Below are positions 41,492-51,096 of a stretch of 64,000 nt of DNA, piece by piece. Both the position numbers and the translations under genes were made by a program. Location: the NCBI GenBank assembly GCA_016791475.1, contig JAEUWI010000032.1, positions 23,047-87,046 of the forward strand, in the 5' to 3' direction. The notes beneath the pieces are model-generated. The model saw only the letters and a list, made by a program, of their open reading frames with translations. It did no database searches and was not told the DNA's origin. Position 1 is the stretch's first letter. Each line of letters opens with the position of its first letter. This DNA comes from Candidatus Hydrogenedentota bacterium. GTDB lineage: Bacteria; Hydrogenedentota; Hydrogenedentia; Hydrogenedentales; JAEUWI01.

Positions 41492-43027
41492 ATGCGAGAG
41501 ATAGTGATCAACGCGGGCTCGCACGAGACCCGCATTGCCGAGCTGGAGAACAAGCGGCTCGTGGAGCTCCAGGTGGAGCGCCACGAGAGCCCCAGCATTG
41601 TAGGCAACATTTACAAGGGCCGGGTGGACTCGGTGGTGCCGGGCATCCAGGCGGCCTTCATCGACATCGGCCAGGACAAGAACGGCTTTCTTTATGTGTC
41701 CGATATTGCGGGCGCCGAAGGCACGGGCGACATGATGCTGGATGAAGGCAAGCCGAGGGCACGCACGCGGGCGCGCCGCGCAAAGCAGCAGCCGATCGAG
41801 ACGATCCTGAAGAAGAACCAGCACATCATGGTGCAGGTGATCAAGGACCGGCTGGGCACAAAGGGCGCGCGCCTCACCAATTTCATCACCGTGCCGGGCC
41901 GCTACACGGTGCTGATGCCCACGGTAAGCACCCTGGGGGTGTCGCGAAAGATCGAATCCGAGGAGGAGCGCGAGCGCCTCAAGAAGATCCTCCGCGCGGT
42001 GCGCCCCAAGGGCATGGGCCTCATCACCCGGACCGCGGGCGAGGGCCGCTCCCGGGAAGATTTCCAGGCGGACTCGAAGTACCACGCGAAGGTCTGGGAC
42101 AACATCAAGACGAAGTACGAGCGGATGAACGGCCCCGGCCTGATCCGCGAAGATCTCAGCCCCATCCTGCGGGCGGTGCGTGATCGCTTTACGAGCGAGT
42201 TCGACTGTCTCACGGTGGACGACGACGAGCAGAACGACCGGATTATCGCCTTCCTGGAGAGCCTCGATCCCGATTTGAAGTCGCGGGTGAAGCTCTACAA
42301 GCACAAGCGGCCCATCTTCGACAAGATGGGGATCGAAGAGGACATTACCAAAGCGCTGCGGCGCCAGGTGTATTTGCCCAGCGGCGGCCACATCTGCATC
42401 GACCAGACCGAGGCGCTCATCGCCATTGACGTGAATACGGGCAAGTTCACCGGCAAGAAACAGCTCGAAGACACTGTCTTCCAGACGAACATCGAGGCCG
42501 CGAGCGAGATCGCCCGCCAGATGCGCCTGCGCGATATGGGCGGCATCATCGTCATCGACTTTATCGACATGGACCAGGAGCGCAACCGGAAGAAGTTGCT
42601 GCGCACGCTCCACGAAGCGCTTCAGGCCGACCGCGCAAAGACGACGGTGTCGGAGATTAACGAGCTGGGCATGGTGGAGATGACGCGGAAGCGCGTGAAG
42701 CACAACCTGGTGAAGGCCCTTTCCCAGCCCTGCCCCTATTGCGAAGGCAGCGGCCAGGTGCGTTCGGTGACGACCATGACCTTCGACATCCTGCGCAAGC
42801 TCCAGAGCCTCTTTGTGACGAGCAAGGAAAAGCACATCATCGTGCAGGTGCACCACGACGTGGCGCGTCGCCTGCAGCATGAGAACAAGGCGATGGTGGA
42901 CGAGATCGCCGAGCGTTTCGAACGGACCATCGACGTGGAGGCGGGCGTGGACTTCCACATACACGATGTGAAAGTGCTGCGGGCGCGTACGCGCCAGGAT
43001 ATTACATCGAGTCCCTCGGGCGACTGA
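41492..43027 (+). CDS. rng: Ribonuclease G/E family protein
   Basis: 511 residues, RNase G size. The S1 domain (SIVGNIYKGRVDSVVPGIQA, AFIDIGQDKNGFLYVSDI) contains a basic insertion (RARTRARRAKQQPIE). The 5'-sensor/RNase H-like region has GRYTVLMPTVSTLGVSRKIE and GMGLITRTAGEGRSREDF. Catalytic DNase I-like subdomain: ALIAIDVNTGKFTGKKQLED and GGIIVIDFIDMDQERNRKKL, giving both metal-binding Asp residues. Zinc-link CPYCEGSG follows. It cleaves single-stranded RNA in rRNA maturation and mRNA decay. Like many genomes, it follows the mre cluster. SD before the ATG is weak (AGAAAG). Confidence 0.96.
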   Translation: MREIVINAGSHETRIAELENKRLVELQVERHESPSIVGNIYKGRVDSVVPGIQAAFIDIGQDKNGFLYVSDIAGAEGTGDMMLDEGKPRARTRARRAKQQPIETILKKNQHIMVQVIKDRLGTKGARLTNFITVPGRYTVLMPTVSTLGVSRKIESEEERERLKKILRAVRPKGMGLITRTAGEGRSREDFQADSKYHAKVWDNIKTKYERMNGPGLIREDLSPILRAVRDRFTSEFDCLTVDDDEQNDRIIAFLESLDPDLKSRVKLYKHKRPIFDKMGIEEDITKALRRQVYLPSGGHICIDQTEALIAIDVNTGKFTGKKQLEDTVFQTNIEAASEIARQMRLRDMGGIIVIDFIDMDQERNRKKLLRTLHEALQADRAKTTVSEINELGMVEMTRKRVKHNLVKALSQPCPYCEGSGQVRSVTTMTFDILRKLQSLFVTSKEKHIIVQVHHDVARRLQHENKAMVDEIAERFERTIDVEAGVDFHIHDVKVLRARTRQDITSSPSGD

Positions 43028-43111
43028 GCGGCCGGCACCGTGGAATATTTCGCGGCTTTGTGATAAAACTACGGGGAGCCCGGACGGCGGGCGAACTCCA
43101 GGAGCAACGGT

Positions 43112-44101
43112 TTGGCGACGACAGAGGCTGAGCAGATGGTCGAAACGAGCGGTGGCACGTACTTTCCCGTCCACACCGACTCGATCCGTCTGGACTCCGT
43201 GCCCTCTTTTGCCTTGTATTTCCAGCCCAGCGTGGACCAGCCCTATGTGCTCTACTGCGAGCGGAAGACCAAGTTCACGCGGGAGGCCAAACGCCGCCTG
43301 CAGCAGAACAAGATCACCCAGCTCTTCATCACGAAGAAGGACCGGGCGGCCTACAGCCGCTACCTGGCCGAGCACCTGACGGATGTGCTGGAAGACGCCC
43401 GGCTCACGGTGCGCGAAAAGTCCACCATCCTCTACGATTCCGCCCAGGCCGTGGTGGAGGATGTGCTCAAGGAGCCCACGCAGCGGGCCAACATCGAGCG
43501 GGGCAAGGTGGTGGTGCAGCGGACCGTGGAGTTCATGCGCTCGAAGGAGTTCATGCTGGAGCACCTGCTGCGCACGATATCCTGCGACTACTACCTCTAC
43601 ACCCACAGCATCAACGTGACCGCCTACTCCATTGCCCTGGCCATGCGCTCCGGCTACATCGACCCGGCCACCCTCCGGGAAGTGGCCAACGGGGCGCTCC
43701 TCCACGACGTGGGCGAGACCACCCTGCCGCCCGAACTGAAAAACAAAGAAGGCCAGCTCACCCCGGAAGAGTGGAAACTCATGCGCGCCCACCCCGAGGA
43801 GGGCGTCAAGCTGCTCCAGAAAACCGGCTGCCTCGGCGAAATCGCCCAGGATATCGTCCTCTGCCACCACGAGAAGCTCAACGGCCACGGCTATCCCAAC
43901 AAGCTCAAGGGGGACCAGATCTCCCCCTTTGTGCGGATTGTGACGATTGCCGATATCTTCGACGCCCTCACCACCGAGCGGTTCCACCAGAAGCGGATGA
44001 GCTCCTTCGAGGCCCTCAAGCTCATGCGCGAATCCATGCGCGAAGAGCTGGACATGGACCTTTTCCGCAACTTTGTCACCATGATGGGCGGGAAACGCTG
44101 A
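43112..44101 (+). CDS. HD-GYP domain protein (probable c-di-GMP phosphodiesterase)
   Basis: 329 residues from TTG 43112, chosen for AGGAG eight bases upstream. An N-terminal roughly 120-residue domain (DSIRLDSVPSFALYFQPSVD and on) resembles DUF3391. The HD-GYP domain has the metal motifs: IDPATLREVANGALLHDVGE (HD), LTPEEWKLMRAHPEEGVKLL, DIVLCHHEKLNGHGYPNKLK (HHE...GYP) and VRIVTIADIFDALTTERFHQ. Members degrade cyclic di-GMP to GMP. All ligand residues appear intact. It may balance the PilZ-type c-di-GMP input seen upstream of pspA, an inference. Confidence 0.93.
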   Translation: MATTEAEQMVETSGGTYFPVHTDSIRLDSVPSFALYFQPSVDQPYVLYCERKTKFTREAKRRLQQNKITQLFITKKDRAAYSRYLAEHLTDVLEDARLTVREKSTILYDSAQAVVEDVLKEPTQRANIERGKVVVQRTVEFMRSKEFMLEHLLRTISCDYYLYTHSINVTAYSIALAMRSGYIDPATLREVANGALLHDVGETTLPPELKNKEGQLTPEEWKLMRAHPEEGVKLLQKTGCLGEIAQDIVLCHHEKLNGHGYPNKLKGDQISPFVRIVTIADIFDALTTERFHQKRMSSFEALKLMRESMREELDMDLFRNFVTMMGGKR

Positions 44102-44156
44102 ACCGCCGCCTTCCGGCGCAACTCGAAGACGCGGTGACCGCTCAGCGAGAATCGAT

Positions 44157-44186
44157 TTGACTTAAATCCCGTTTTTGCGCTACAAT
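44157..44186 (+). promoter_or_regulatory. Sigma-70 promoter of the tRNA pair
   Basis: TTGACT (44157-44162) and TACAAT (44181-44186) are 18 bases apart. Start near 44193, seven bases before the tRNA-Gln 5' end. Confidence 0.75.
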
Positions 44187-44199
44187 TGCGGCCCAGTAC

Positions 44200-44275
44200 A
44201 GCGGTATGGCCAAATTGGTAAGGCACCAGATTCTGATTCTGGGTACTCTAGGTTCGAGTCCTAGTACCGCTGCCA
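44200..44275 (+). tRNA. tRNA-Gln (anticodon CTG), CCA encoded
   Basis: Acceptor AGCGGTA pairs fully with TACCGCT; the anticodon stem CCAGA/TCTGG encloses TTCTGAT, anticodon CTG; the T arm is CTAGG-TTCGAGT-CCTAG. Discriminator G and an encoded CCA end the molecule. Confidence 0.97.
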
Positions 44276-44314
44276 TTTATCCAAAATCTGGCGATAGCCA
44301 GTGCCACTTTCCGT

Positions 44315-44389
44315 GGCCCGTTCATCTAGGGGTTAGGATGCGGGATTCTCAGTCCCGTTACAGGGGTTCGAATCCCCTACGGGCTACCA
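44315..44389 (+). tRNA. tRNA-Glu (anticodon CTC), CCA encoded
   Basis: Acceptor GGCCCGT pairs with ACGGGCT (one G-T pair at the end); the anticodon stem CGGGA/TCCCG encloses TTCTCAG, anticodon CTC; the T arm is AGGGG-TTCGAAT-CCCCT. Discriminator A and an encoded CCA follow. It is probably transcribed with tRNA-Gln 39 bp upstream. Confidence 0.97.
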
Positions 44390-44401
44390 TTTAAGATTAA
44401 G

Positions 44402-44425
44402 ACCCCGGCCACGCGCCGGGGTTTT
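44402..44425 (+). terminator. Rho-independent terminator of the tRNA pair
   Basis: ACCCCGGC and GCCGGGGT form a perfect 8-bp stem with a 5-nt loop, followed by further T. It lies 12 bp after tRNA-Glu. Confidence 0.85.
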
Positions 44426-44934
44426 GCTTTATGGGGGTTTCGCGCAGCCATTTCAGTGGGGATTATGGCGGCCCGGGGTTTGCGTCGCGCAACACCATGA
44501 TGCCTTCCACCATCCTAAACTGCGATCACCTTTTGGATCGTGACCGCGAATCTCAACCGTCAGGATCGGAGAGCGCAGCGGATTATTTCGCATTCAGGTG
44601 GCGCAATCAGCAAAATTCCACGCCTGTTGTGTGTGAATTCCGGTTGAATCGATGAGGACCCCCGCCGCACGAGGGCGCCGAAGCCATCGCAGCGACGTCC
44701 TGCTATTGTATGCCCACAAAGCTCTTGTGCTCCAGCCAGATAACTACTAGAATACTTGTACCAATGATGGGATTCTAGCAGGGTTGGACAAGAGTCTTCA
44801 TGGAACATCCGTACACGGTCGTCCCGGCGCGGAATCCATATCAATGCGTATGCCGGATTCTCAGTACCATACGATCTACCCTCCAATTCACATCGGGGAG
44901 TCCGTAATTACATCACGACCGGGAGATAATAGAC
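44426..44934. other. Intergenic gap before the beta-strand repeat protein
   Basis: About 510 bases. No gene is recognised; the longest open frame on the minus strand (44560-44886) has no ribosome-binding site or family resemblance. A possible promoter TTGTGC-N17-TAGAAT occurs near 44726-44754. GGATTCTCAGT near 44851-44861 repeats 11 bases of the tRNA-Glu anticodon arm, which may be chance or an old integration scar. Confidence 0.4.
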
Positions 44935-47900
44935 GTGGGATTGAAGATGCTTCGCCGCAATGTGTTCATTTTGTGGGTCGCCTGCTGGTCGGTTGCGGCC
45001 CAGGCCGATGTGCTTACCGCGGCTTCGCCCGACTACCCACTTTCGCGACTATCACCATTTCACACGACGACCATGGTTCTCAATGGGGACTGCGATCAGT
45101 GCGATGCCTGCCCGGACAATGCCGCGACGGTGTCGGAAACGGTAGAGCTTCCCACCCTGGAATTCTCGAAGGAATCTACCCGAACGATCCCCGCGACGGA
45201 TTGTCAGGGCGGCGCAAGCGGGACGGTGGAATCCAGCTACCTCGAGGGACCGGGCGTTGATGCGTTTACGGGTAAATTCGCCATGACGATGGAAGCGATA
45301 TCGACTGCGGTGCAGGTTCCGTTCGGAAATTTTGACCCGCCCCAGTTCGCATGCAACACGGGTACCACGCTGTTGTTCAGCAGCGCAAGGCTTCAATTCC
45401 TTGTGCGAGACACTCCGACAACACTGCTGGCGAACTTGGCGAGCACGTGGACGGTGAGTCCAGGAGACGTATCCTGTGCCGATGCGTGCTACGGTGGCGG
45501 CATCATTCGGATTTCGATCCAGATGGAATTGTTTCAAGTGGTCCGAGAGGGCGGGCAGGTTACTCTGGGCTCCACAGTCGACAGCGCAAGTCTGCAGGAG
45601 GATTTCCTCGTGCCGGGAAATGGAAACTGCCCCATAGGGGCGAAAGGTGGAAGCCCCATTTCGGATACGGTTGAACGATTACTGAGCGATTGTCTTTCGG
45701 CGCCACTTCCCACAGGCGAGTATGTACTGGTGTTGACTGTATCAAGTGACAGCAACACCGCGTCAGAGATTCGCGGCAGCGTAGATGTGTCACTCAGTGC
45801 CGGGGGCGCGGGAACGGGGAACGTCAATTGGATAAGTGCCGGGGGCGGACAACTGCTTGAAACGGCGAACTGGTGCCCGTCGCGGGAGCTCACCGTGCTT
45901 GACGATTTGCGCTTCACGCTGCCGGAGGCGTACGAGGTCGTGTTTCCAACCGCGACGGCCAACAGCCTTCATGTGACGGACGGCGCGGTGACTCTCGATG
46001 GTACAGGCCTGACGCTGGGCAGCCTGGCGCCATCAAATCCGAGCCTGCTGGTGGACGATCTTTCGACGGACCGTCCGGCTTCGCTTCTGCTCAGTACAGG
46101 CACCTATGATGCTCTGGATGTGGAGGTGGGTATCAGCGGTGACGCGGATCTGGACGTGGCACTGCTGGAGTTGGGGGGCGACGGCATGACGCTGACCGCT
46201 TCGAATCTGACGATTGCCGTAGAACCGGGCAGCGAGGGGCTTGTCTTGTCGAGGGATGGTGCGCTGCAGGGGGAAGAAAGCGTTACGCGTTTGAACGTGC
46301 TTGAGAGCTTGATTGTCGGACTGGCGGGTAACGGTTCGTTGCATCTGGAAGATGTTAATTTGAATGCCGTGACATCTACAGTAGGGCTGGCCGCAGGCGT
46401 AGTGGCAGGAAGCTCGGGCACATTGGAGCTGATCGGTGGAATCTCAGACTTTGGCCCGGTCATTTCGCTGGGAGGCGACGGAACGGGCGCGCTGCTGTTG
46501 AGTAACGGGGCGCAGGTGGAGGTGGCTTCGCTGGTTGCCGGGGAGAATCTGCTTGGCAGCGGGAGCATCTTGATCGACGGTGACGCCGCAGCCTTTGGGG
46601 GCATAGTCCACAGTGCGCTTTCCGTGGCGGGTCCGGTATTGATCGGCAAGCAAAGCACGGGTTCCATCACGATCAGGGAAGGCGGTTCACTGGCCGCCAC
46701 CACACTGACGCTCGGTAAAGAAGTCGAGGGAGTTGGTTCACTGGAGGCGATCCGCGTCGCGGACGACCCCGTCGCGGCTACGGTGAATGTGGCGGGGCTG
46801 CTGACGGTGGGAGAACTTGGCCGGGGCACCTTCACCGTGCTGGACAGTGGCCCTGTCCCCACGGATGATCGGCCGGGGCTGACGGTCAGCAGCGATGGCC
46901 TGGCGGTAGGCGCGTTCAGCGCGCAGGAAAGCAACGTGGCGTTTACGGGTGGGCAAGGTTCGTTCGGCGCGTTCATTTCGATAGGGTTGGCGGGGTCAGG
47001 TCAGCTATCGCTATCCGACGGCGCAGAGATCGCGGCCGAGGGCATGATCATGGCCGAGTCTGCGTCGAGCAGTGGCACGCTCGAGATGGACGGTTCAGGG
47101 GAGACGGTGAAGTGCACGCTATCGGGAGAACTGACCGTTGCGATGGATGGTCACGCTCGAGTTGACTTGATAAACGACGCTCAACTAAACGCCGCCAGCG
47201 GCACCATCGGGGCGGGGCTTTCCACTGGACTGGGAGAGGTGGTGCTCACCGGGGATCGGGGTATCCCCGTGCTCGGTGTGACCGACAACCTTCACGTCGG
47301 TAAAGAGACAAACGGGCTTCTGGCAGTGCTGGCTTCACTCGGCGGTGTGAATTGCGGATCTCTGCAGATCGGCGGTAGCAACGCGGGTGCTGGCGGCACC
47401 GTGAATCTCGGAAACTTTGCCATCTGCAGTGCTACAGACGGTGGCGTGGTGGGTGGACTGCCGGGTCCGGGGCTGCTCCGCATTGCCGCGGGGGCGAGTT
47501 TCAACACGTCCACAGAGGGGGACAGCAAGTTATTGATCCTGGACACGGGCCTGGTACTTGTCGAGCGCGGCGCCAACATAAACACGGGCAGTGTCACCTT
47601 CCTGGGAGATGGCGGCCGCCTCCGGGTCGTGAACGAATTGAATATACCGGGGTCGAAAGTGGATATGGACCGGAAGGGGACGGGTCCGGCCACAATCAAT
47701 GGTCACCTTGATCTTACATCCGGGGCGATCCTCGATATCGAAGCTGGCGCGGCAACGACGTTGGTCGTAACCGACGGGGCCACACTCGCGGGTAAACTGA
47801 ATATACTTCTCACTCCCGGCACAGCGTATTCCACTGGTGAGACGCTGGCTACGTTGGTGATCGAAGGTACCGTAACCGGTGAGTTCCAGGCGGTGGAAAT

Positions 47901-48222
47901 TCCCAATGCGACCAACGATTTCGCAGCGGCCACTCAATTTGAAAACGGAACCGTCCAAGTTACTGTAACTGCGCCGGGATCCGGGACGGCATTTCCGCGA
48001 ACCGGTTCACCCTTGATTGAAGGCGAAGGCGAAGGCGAAGGTGAAGGTGAAGGTGAAGGCGAAGGCGAAGGCGAAGGCGAAGGCGGGTGTAACCGGGTAA
48101 AGAATTCAGCCGTTGCGGACACATTATATCACTATTTCGGAGACGGGTTTCTGATGCTTCTGGCGCTGGGTGGTCTCAGTGTTTTGGGCAAGACAGAACG
48201 CCAGATACGCGATCATTGGTGA
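44935..48222 (+). CDS. Large surface protein: beta-strand repeats, EG linker and C-terminal membrane anchor
   Basis: 1095 residues from GTG 44935 (GGGAG nine bases upstream). Signal peptide (LRRNVFILWVACWSVAAQA). Residues 30-300 hold many cysteines in an unknown domain. From about 310 to 1000 there are repeats of the T5SS/PEP-CTERM-associated beta-strand type, for example GALLLSNGAQVEVASLVAGE, GSITIREGGSLAATTLTLGK and GQLSLSDGAEIAAEGMIMAE. Eleven Glu-Gly pairs (1029-1050) then lead to Gly-Cys, a hydrophobic helix (DGFLMLLALGGLSVLG) and a basic end. That tail resembles a C-terminal sorting signal. No autotransporter barrel is seen. Confidence 0.85.
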   Translation: MGLKMLRRNVFILWVACWSVAAQADVLTAASPDYPLSRLSPFHTTTMVLNGDCDQCDACPDNAATVSETVELPTLEFSKESTRTIPATDCQGGASGTVESSYLEGPGVDAFTGKFAMTMEAISTAVQVPFGNFDPPQFACNTGTTLLFSSARLQFLVRDTPTTLLANLASTWTVSPGDVSCADACYGGGIIRISIQMELFQVVREGGQVTLGSTVDSASLQEDFLVPGNGNCPIGAKGGSPISDTVERLLSDCLSAPLPTGEYVLVLTVSSDSNTASEIRGSVDVSLSAGGAGTGNVNWISAGGGQLLETANWCPSRELTVLDDLRFTLPEAYEVVFPTATANSLHVTDGAVTLDGTGLTLGSLAPSNPSLLVDDLSTDRPASLLLSTGTYDALDVEVGISGDADLDVALLELGGDGMTLTASNLTIAVEPGSEGLVLSRDGALQGEESVTRLNVLESLIVGLAGNGSLHLEDVNLNAVTSTVGLAAGVVAGSSGTLELIGGISDFGPVISLGGDGTGALLLSNGAQVEVASLVAGENLLGSGSILIDGDAAAFGGIVHSALSVAGPVLIGKQSTGSITIREGGSLAATTLTLGKEVEGVGSLEAIRVADDPVAATVNVAGLLTVGELGRGTFTVLDSGPVPTDDRPGLTVSSDGLAVGAFSAQESNVAFTGGQGSFGAFISIGLAGSGQLSLSDGAEIAAEGMIMAESASSSGTLEMDGSGETVKCTLSGELTVAMDGHARVDLINDAQLNAASGTIGAGLSTGLGEVVLTGDRGIPVLGVTDNLHVGKETNGLLAVLASLGGVNCGSLQIGGSNAGAGGTVNLGNFAICSATDGGVVGGLPGPGLLRIAAGASFNTSTEGDSKLLILDTGLVLVERGANINTGSVTFLGDGGRLRVVNELNIPGSKVDMDRKGTGPATINGHLDLTSGAILDIEAGAATTLVVTDGATLAGKLNILLTPGTAYSTGETLATLVIEGTVTGEFQAVEIPNATNDFAAATQFENGTVQVTVTAPGSGTAFPRTGSPLIEGEGEGEGEGEGEGEGEGEGEGGCNRVKNSAVADTLYHYFGDGFLMLLALGGLSVLGKTERQIRDHW
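48019..48084 (+). repeat. 6-bp tandem repeat GAAGGC/GAAGGT coding (Glu-Gly)11
   Basis: Eleven hexamers in frame encode the Glu-Gly linker of the surface protein. Both GGC and GGT forms occur, so the array is partly diverged. Length variation by slippage in steps of two residues is expected. Confidence 0.95.
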
Positions 48223-48740
48223 GGGCGCAGATTTACCTTGTCACTTTGTGGCCGGGCTAGCCACAATACATCAGGCAGTAAACGTGCGTCGCCGAAACGA
48301 CGGATCTGGTGGGCCACGTCGGCCAGTGGAGTCGCTCCAATATTCAGCGATCTATAAGTCTTCGTGCGCTCAACCCCGCTGGCACAACGACACATACAAT
48401 GTCGCCATTGTGAGCATGGAAGTACGCCGACGGTGCGTTGACTTTCCCAGCCTCCACGACCGCCCCTACGGTGTGGAAAGGCCGTGTTCTCCCCGGGAAA
48501 TCGACTCGAGACGAAGGACGCCGCATACCATCACCGTGCCCATTCCAATCGACGCATGCCCTGCATCAGCCCGGAGGGCTAATTCGCCTCCGGCGAACTT
48601 GCAGTCCACTTTCGGTCGCCTTTCAATCGCGGGGAGTATGTGCCGCGAGGGGATTGACCGGCGTCCATGCGCGGACTTGCCCGGGTGTCGTGATGGCAAC
48701 CGAATGGATCCAGAAAAAGAACGGCGCGACTGTAGGACTA
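48223..48740. other. Intergenic region after the surface protein
   Basis: About 520 bases with no convincing gene on either strand; open frames lack ribosome-binding sites and family resemblance. Codon use is unlike the neighbouring genes. No terminator with a T-tract is clear. Confidence 0.4.
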
Positions 48741-48743
48741 TCC

Positions 48744-48862
48744 CCCGTTTTTGAAAGCGCGGGACGGTCCCGAACGCGCGGCGGGCTTCGTTATATCGGG
48801 GGAGCGTGTTTTGGGGGGCTTGCGGGGCGTTTTCCTGGGGCCTCTCCGTTCGGGACGGTCCC
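48744..48862. repeat. REPIN-like element, GGGACGGTCCCGAACG type
   Basis: GGGACGGTCCCGAACG (48761-48776) and CGTTCGGGACGGTCCC (48847-48862) are inverted ends, 15 of 16 complementary, giving a unit of 102 bp, the same size as the other REPIN-like units. The left flank from 48744 matches the inverted copy at 31422-31471. Confidence 0.65.
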
Positions 48863-48891
48863 GTTGAGGCAATCTGGAGTATTCCCGGCGC

Positions 48892-50997
48892 TTACTGATC
48901 TCCGTAGGCCTCCGCATCATGGCGGTAGAGGCGGCGGTCCCGGGTCATGGCGTGGGCGCGCCGGGTGGCTTCGGCCGTGGACTGGGGCGGGGCCTGGTCG
49001 TGGGGCCACCAGTCGGCGCCGGCGGTCCAGTAAGGGCCGCCGTGCTCGTATGCGCCGATGTCGGGCGATTCGCCCTGGAAGGTGTCGGTGATTCCGGGGA
49101 TGGTCGCGCCGCGATCGATGAGGGCGCTGCCGGGGGCGGGGCGCAGATCGGGGGCGTCTTCGCCGGGGTCGATGAACAGGCTTGCCTGGTCGTTCGGCTT
49201 GATTATGTGGTTGTGGTGGATCGCGGGGGAGTCGAGGATATCGACGATGTAGTCGCGCTGCGCCTTTTCTTCGGGACTCATTTCGCGGTACTCGCGCAGG
49301 TCGATGCGGTCGGCCAGGCGGAACACGGCATTGTTCTGGATCGGCCAGTCGGCCACGACCTCGATCTGTTTCTGCTTCACGATGAGGAGAGGGTGCTCGG
49401 GGTTGTTGACGAAGATGGTGTTGTTGTAGATGCGGAAGTCATAGCCATTGGCTTTGCCGCCGGCTTTGCAGTTCCACACGACGTTGTGGTGGATGAGGAC
49501 CTGACTGCCGTCCTGATCGCAGCGGAGGCCGATGCCGTTGATGTCGTGGACCCAGTTGTGGTGGAAGCCGGTCCAGGTGCGGTTGTCGCCTTTTGGTATG
49601 TACAGGGCGGAGACGTCGCTGCAATAGAGGCCGAGGTTGAAGAGGTGGTTGTATTCGGCGGTGCCGGGTCCGGGCCCGAGCAGGTAGATGCCGATACCGC
49701 TGCCATTGAAGATGGTGCAGCGGGCGACGGTGTTGCCCGCTTCCGACGTGTAGGCCCAGCGCTGCGTTTCGCCTGCGGCGTTTGCACCGTCGTGGGCCCG
49801 CTTGCGATCATATTCCAGGGATACATTGGGGTCGCTGTGGCGCCCGTGGCGGCTGCCTTCGGTGACGATGCAGTTCTCGATACGGTTGCCGCGCCCCGTG
49901 ACGTGGATTGAGGTGCCGGGCGCACAGGTTACGAGGCATTTTCGCAGGGTGTTATTTTCGCCCTGGATGAAAACCGGGCGCTGGTCTTCCTTCACCTGAC
50001 GGTTGTCGCGCATGGTGAGCAACTCGCAGGGATAGCGGAATTCGCAGTCGTCCAGTGTTACATGGCGCACCTTGCTGAAGTGCGCGTTGCAGCCGAAGAA
50101 GGTGATATCCCGTATGACGACGTGTTCGATCCCTTCCCCCTCAAAACCAAACACACGCCGTTTGACGCGGACTTCCCCCGGCGCGGGCACCGTGCCAACG
50201 GGCGGGATGAACAGCAGTTCTTTCGCTTGCGCGTCGTAGTACCACTCCTGCTCCGCGTCCAGCAGGGAGCGGTGGTTTGCCACAAAAAAGCGGTTGTTGT
50301 ACAGGCCGTAGCTCTTGATGCGGTCGGCGCGGCCGTCCTCGCCGGTTAGTCGCGGATTGTCGTAGAAATCCGTGTCGTCCCAGCGCAAGGCCGGCTGGCC
50401 CGCCTCGTGGGCGAGGATGGCGCGGGTAAAGGCGTTGTTGCCCTTGCCCAGTTTGATCCAGAGCTGCGCCCCGGTCAGGCTTTCGCCCAGTTCGGCCAGT
50501 TCGGTGCTCATGACCACGCCGCGATCAGAGCCGGCCCCGGTGCGCGCCCACTTCTTGTCCTCGTTCCAGTTCTCGTCGAACGTCATGTTGGGCCAGCGCG
50601 CGAGCACCATGGCCTGCTCCTGAAAGAAAACCTGATCCGTGGGCGATTCCAGGGGCGTCTGATAGTGGCGGCCATCCTCCGCGGTCCACGCCGTGTCGAT
50701 GGGGTCCGTGCCGTCGACGATCACTTCCTCGCCGGCAGCGGCGGTGAAGGTGATGGGCTGGTCCTGTGCCCCCGACCGGGTCAGGGTCACCGTCTCGCGA
50801 TAGCGCCCGCCCCGAATCACGCAGGTCTGGCCGGGCTCCAGGACATCCGCGGCGTGCTGGATCGTCCGAAAGGGCGCGGCCTCCGCGCCCTCGTTGCCAT
50901 CGTCGCCCCAGGGCGCAACGTGGCGCGTGGCGGGCTGGGCTTCAACCGAAGCGGCGGCGGCCACCAGGGCCAGGGCGATCAGTATCAGGTGTGGCAT
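48892..50997 (-). CDS. Secreted right-handed parallel beta-helix protein (pectate-lyase-like fold)
   Basis: 701 residues from ATG 50997. Signal peptide (MPHLILIALALVAAAASVEA), then the DUF1565-type opening TRHVAPWGDDGNEGAEAAPF with RTIQHAADVLEPGQTCVIRG, a usual N-cap of these helices. The body shows beta-helix rungs (VVIRDITFFGCNAHFSKVRH, NRIENCIVTEGSRHGRHSDP, GNTVARCTIFNGSGIGIYLL, SQVLIHHNVVWNCKAGGKAN). The end FQGESPDIGAYEHGGPYW is the typical 'IGAYE' closing motif. Such proteins often bind or cleave polysaccharides; no specific catalytic residues could be assigned. Confidence 0.88.
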   Translation of the reverse strand: MPHLILIALALVAAAASVEAQPATRHVAPWGDDGNEGAEAAPFRTIQHAADVLEPGQTCVIRGGRYRETVTLTRSGAQDQPITFTAAAGEEVIVDGTDPIDTAWTAEDGRHYQTPLESPTDQVFFQEQAMVLARWPNMTFDENWNEDKKWARTGAGSDRGVVMSTELAELGESLTGAQLWIKLGKGNNAFTRAILAHEAGQPALRWDDTDFYDNPRLTGEDGRADRIKSYGLYNNRFFVANHRSLLDAEQEWYYDAQAKELLFIPPVGTVPAPGEVRVKRRVFGFEGEGIEHVVIRDITFFGCNAHFSKVRHVTLDDCEFRYPCELLTMRDNRQVKEDQRPVFIQGENNTLRKCLVTCAPGTSIHVTGRGNRIENCIVTEGSRHGRHSDPNVSLEYDRKRAHDGANAAGETQRWAYTSEAGNTVARCTIFNGSGIGIYLLGPGPGTAEYNHLFNLGLYCSDVSALYIPKGDNRTWTGFHHNWVHDINGIGLRCDQDGSQVLIHHNVVWNCKAGGKANGYDFRIYNNTIFVNNPEHPLLIVKQKQIEVVADWPIQNNAVFRLADRIDLREYREMSPEEKAQRDYIVDILDSPAIHHNHIIKPNDQASLFIDPGEDAPDLRPAPGSALIDRGATIPGITDTFQGESPDIGAYEHGGPYWTAGADWWPHDQAPPQSTAEATRRAHAMTRDRRLYRHDAEAYGDQ

Positions 50998-51096
50998 GGG
51001 TCGTTCACTTTCGTGGGCAAGGTGCGGCCAGGTCATGTTGCATTACACCACACGGATCCTGGAAATGCACACGTCCACCCGCGGCAAGAAGCGCCA

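Noticed and set aside
44844..44870. Partial tRNA-Glu copy as an integration scar
   Set aside because: Only 11 bases are shared and no integrase or direct-repeat partner is seen.
44560..44886. 108-codon minus-strand gene after the tRNAs
   Set aside because: No ribosome-binding site, odd codon use and no recognisable family.
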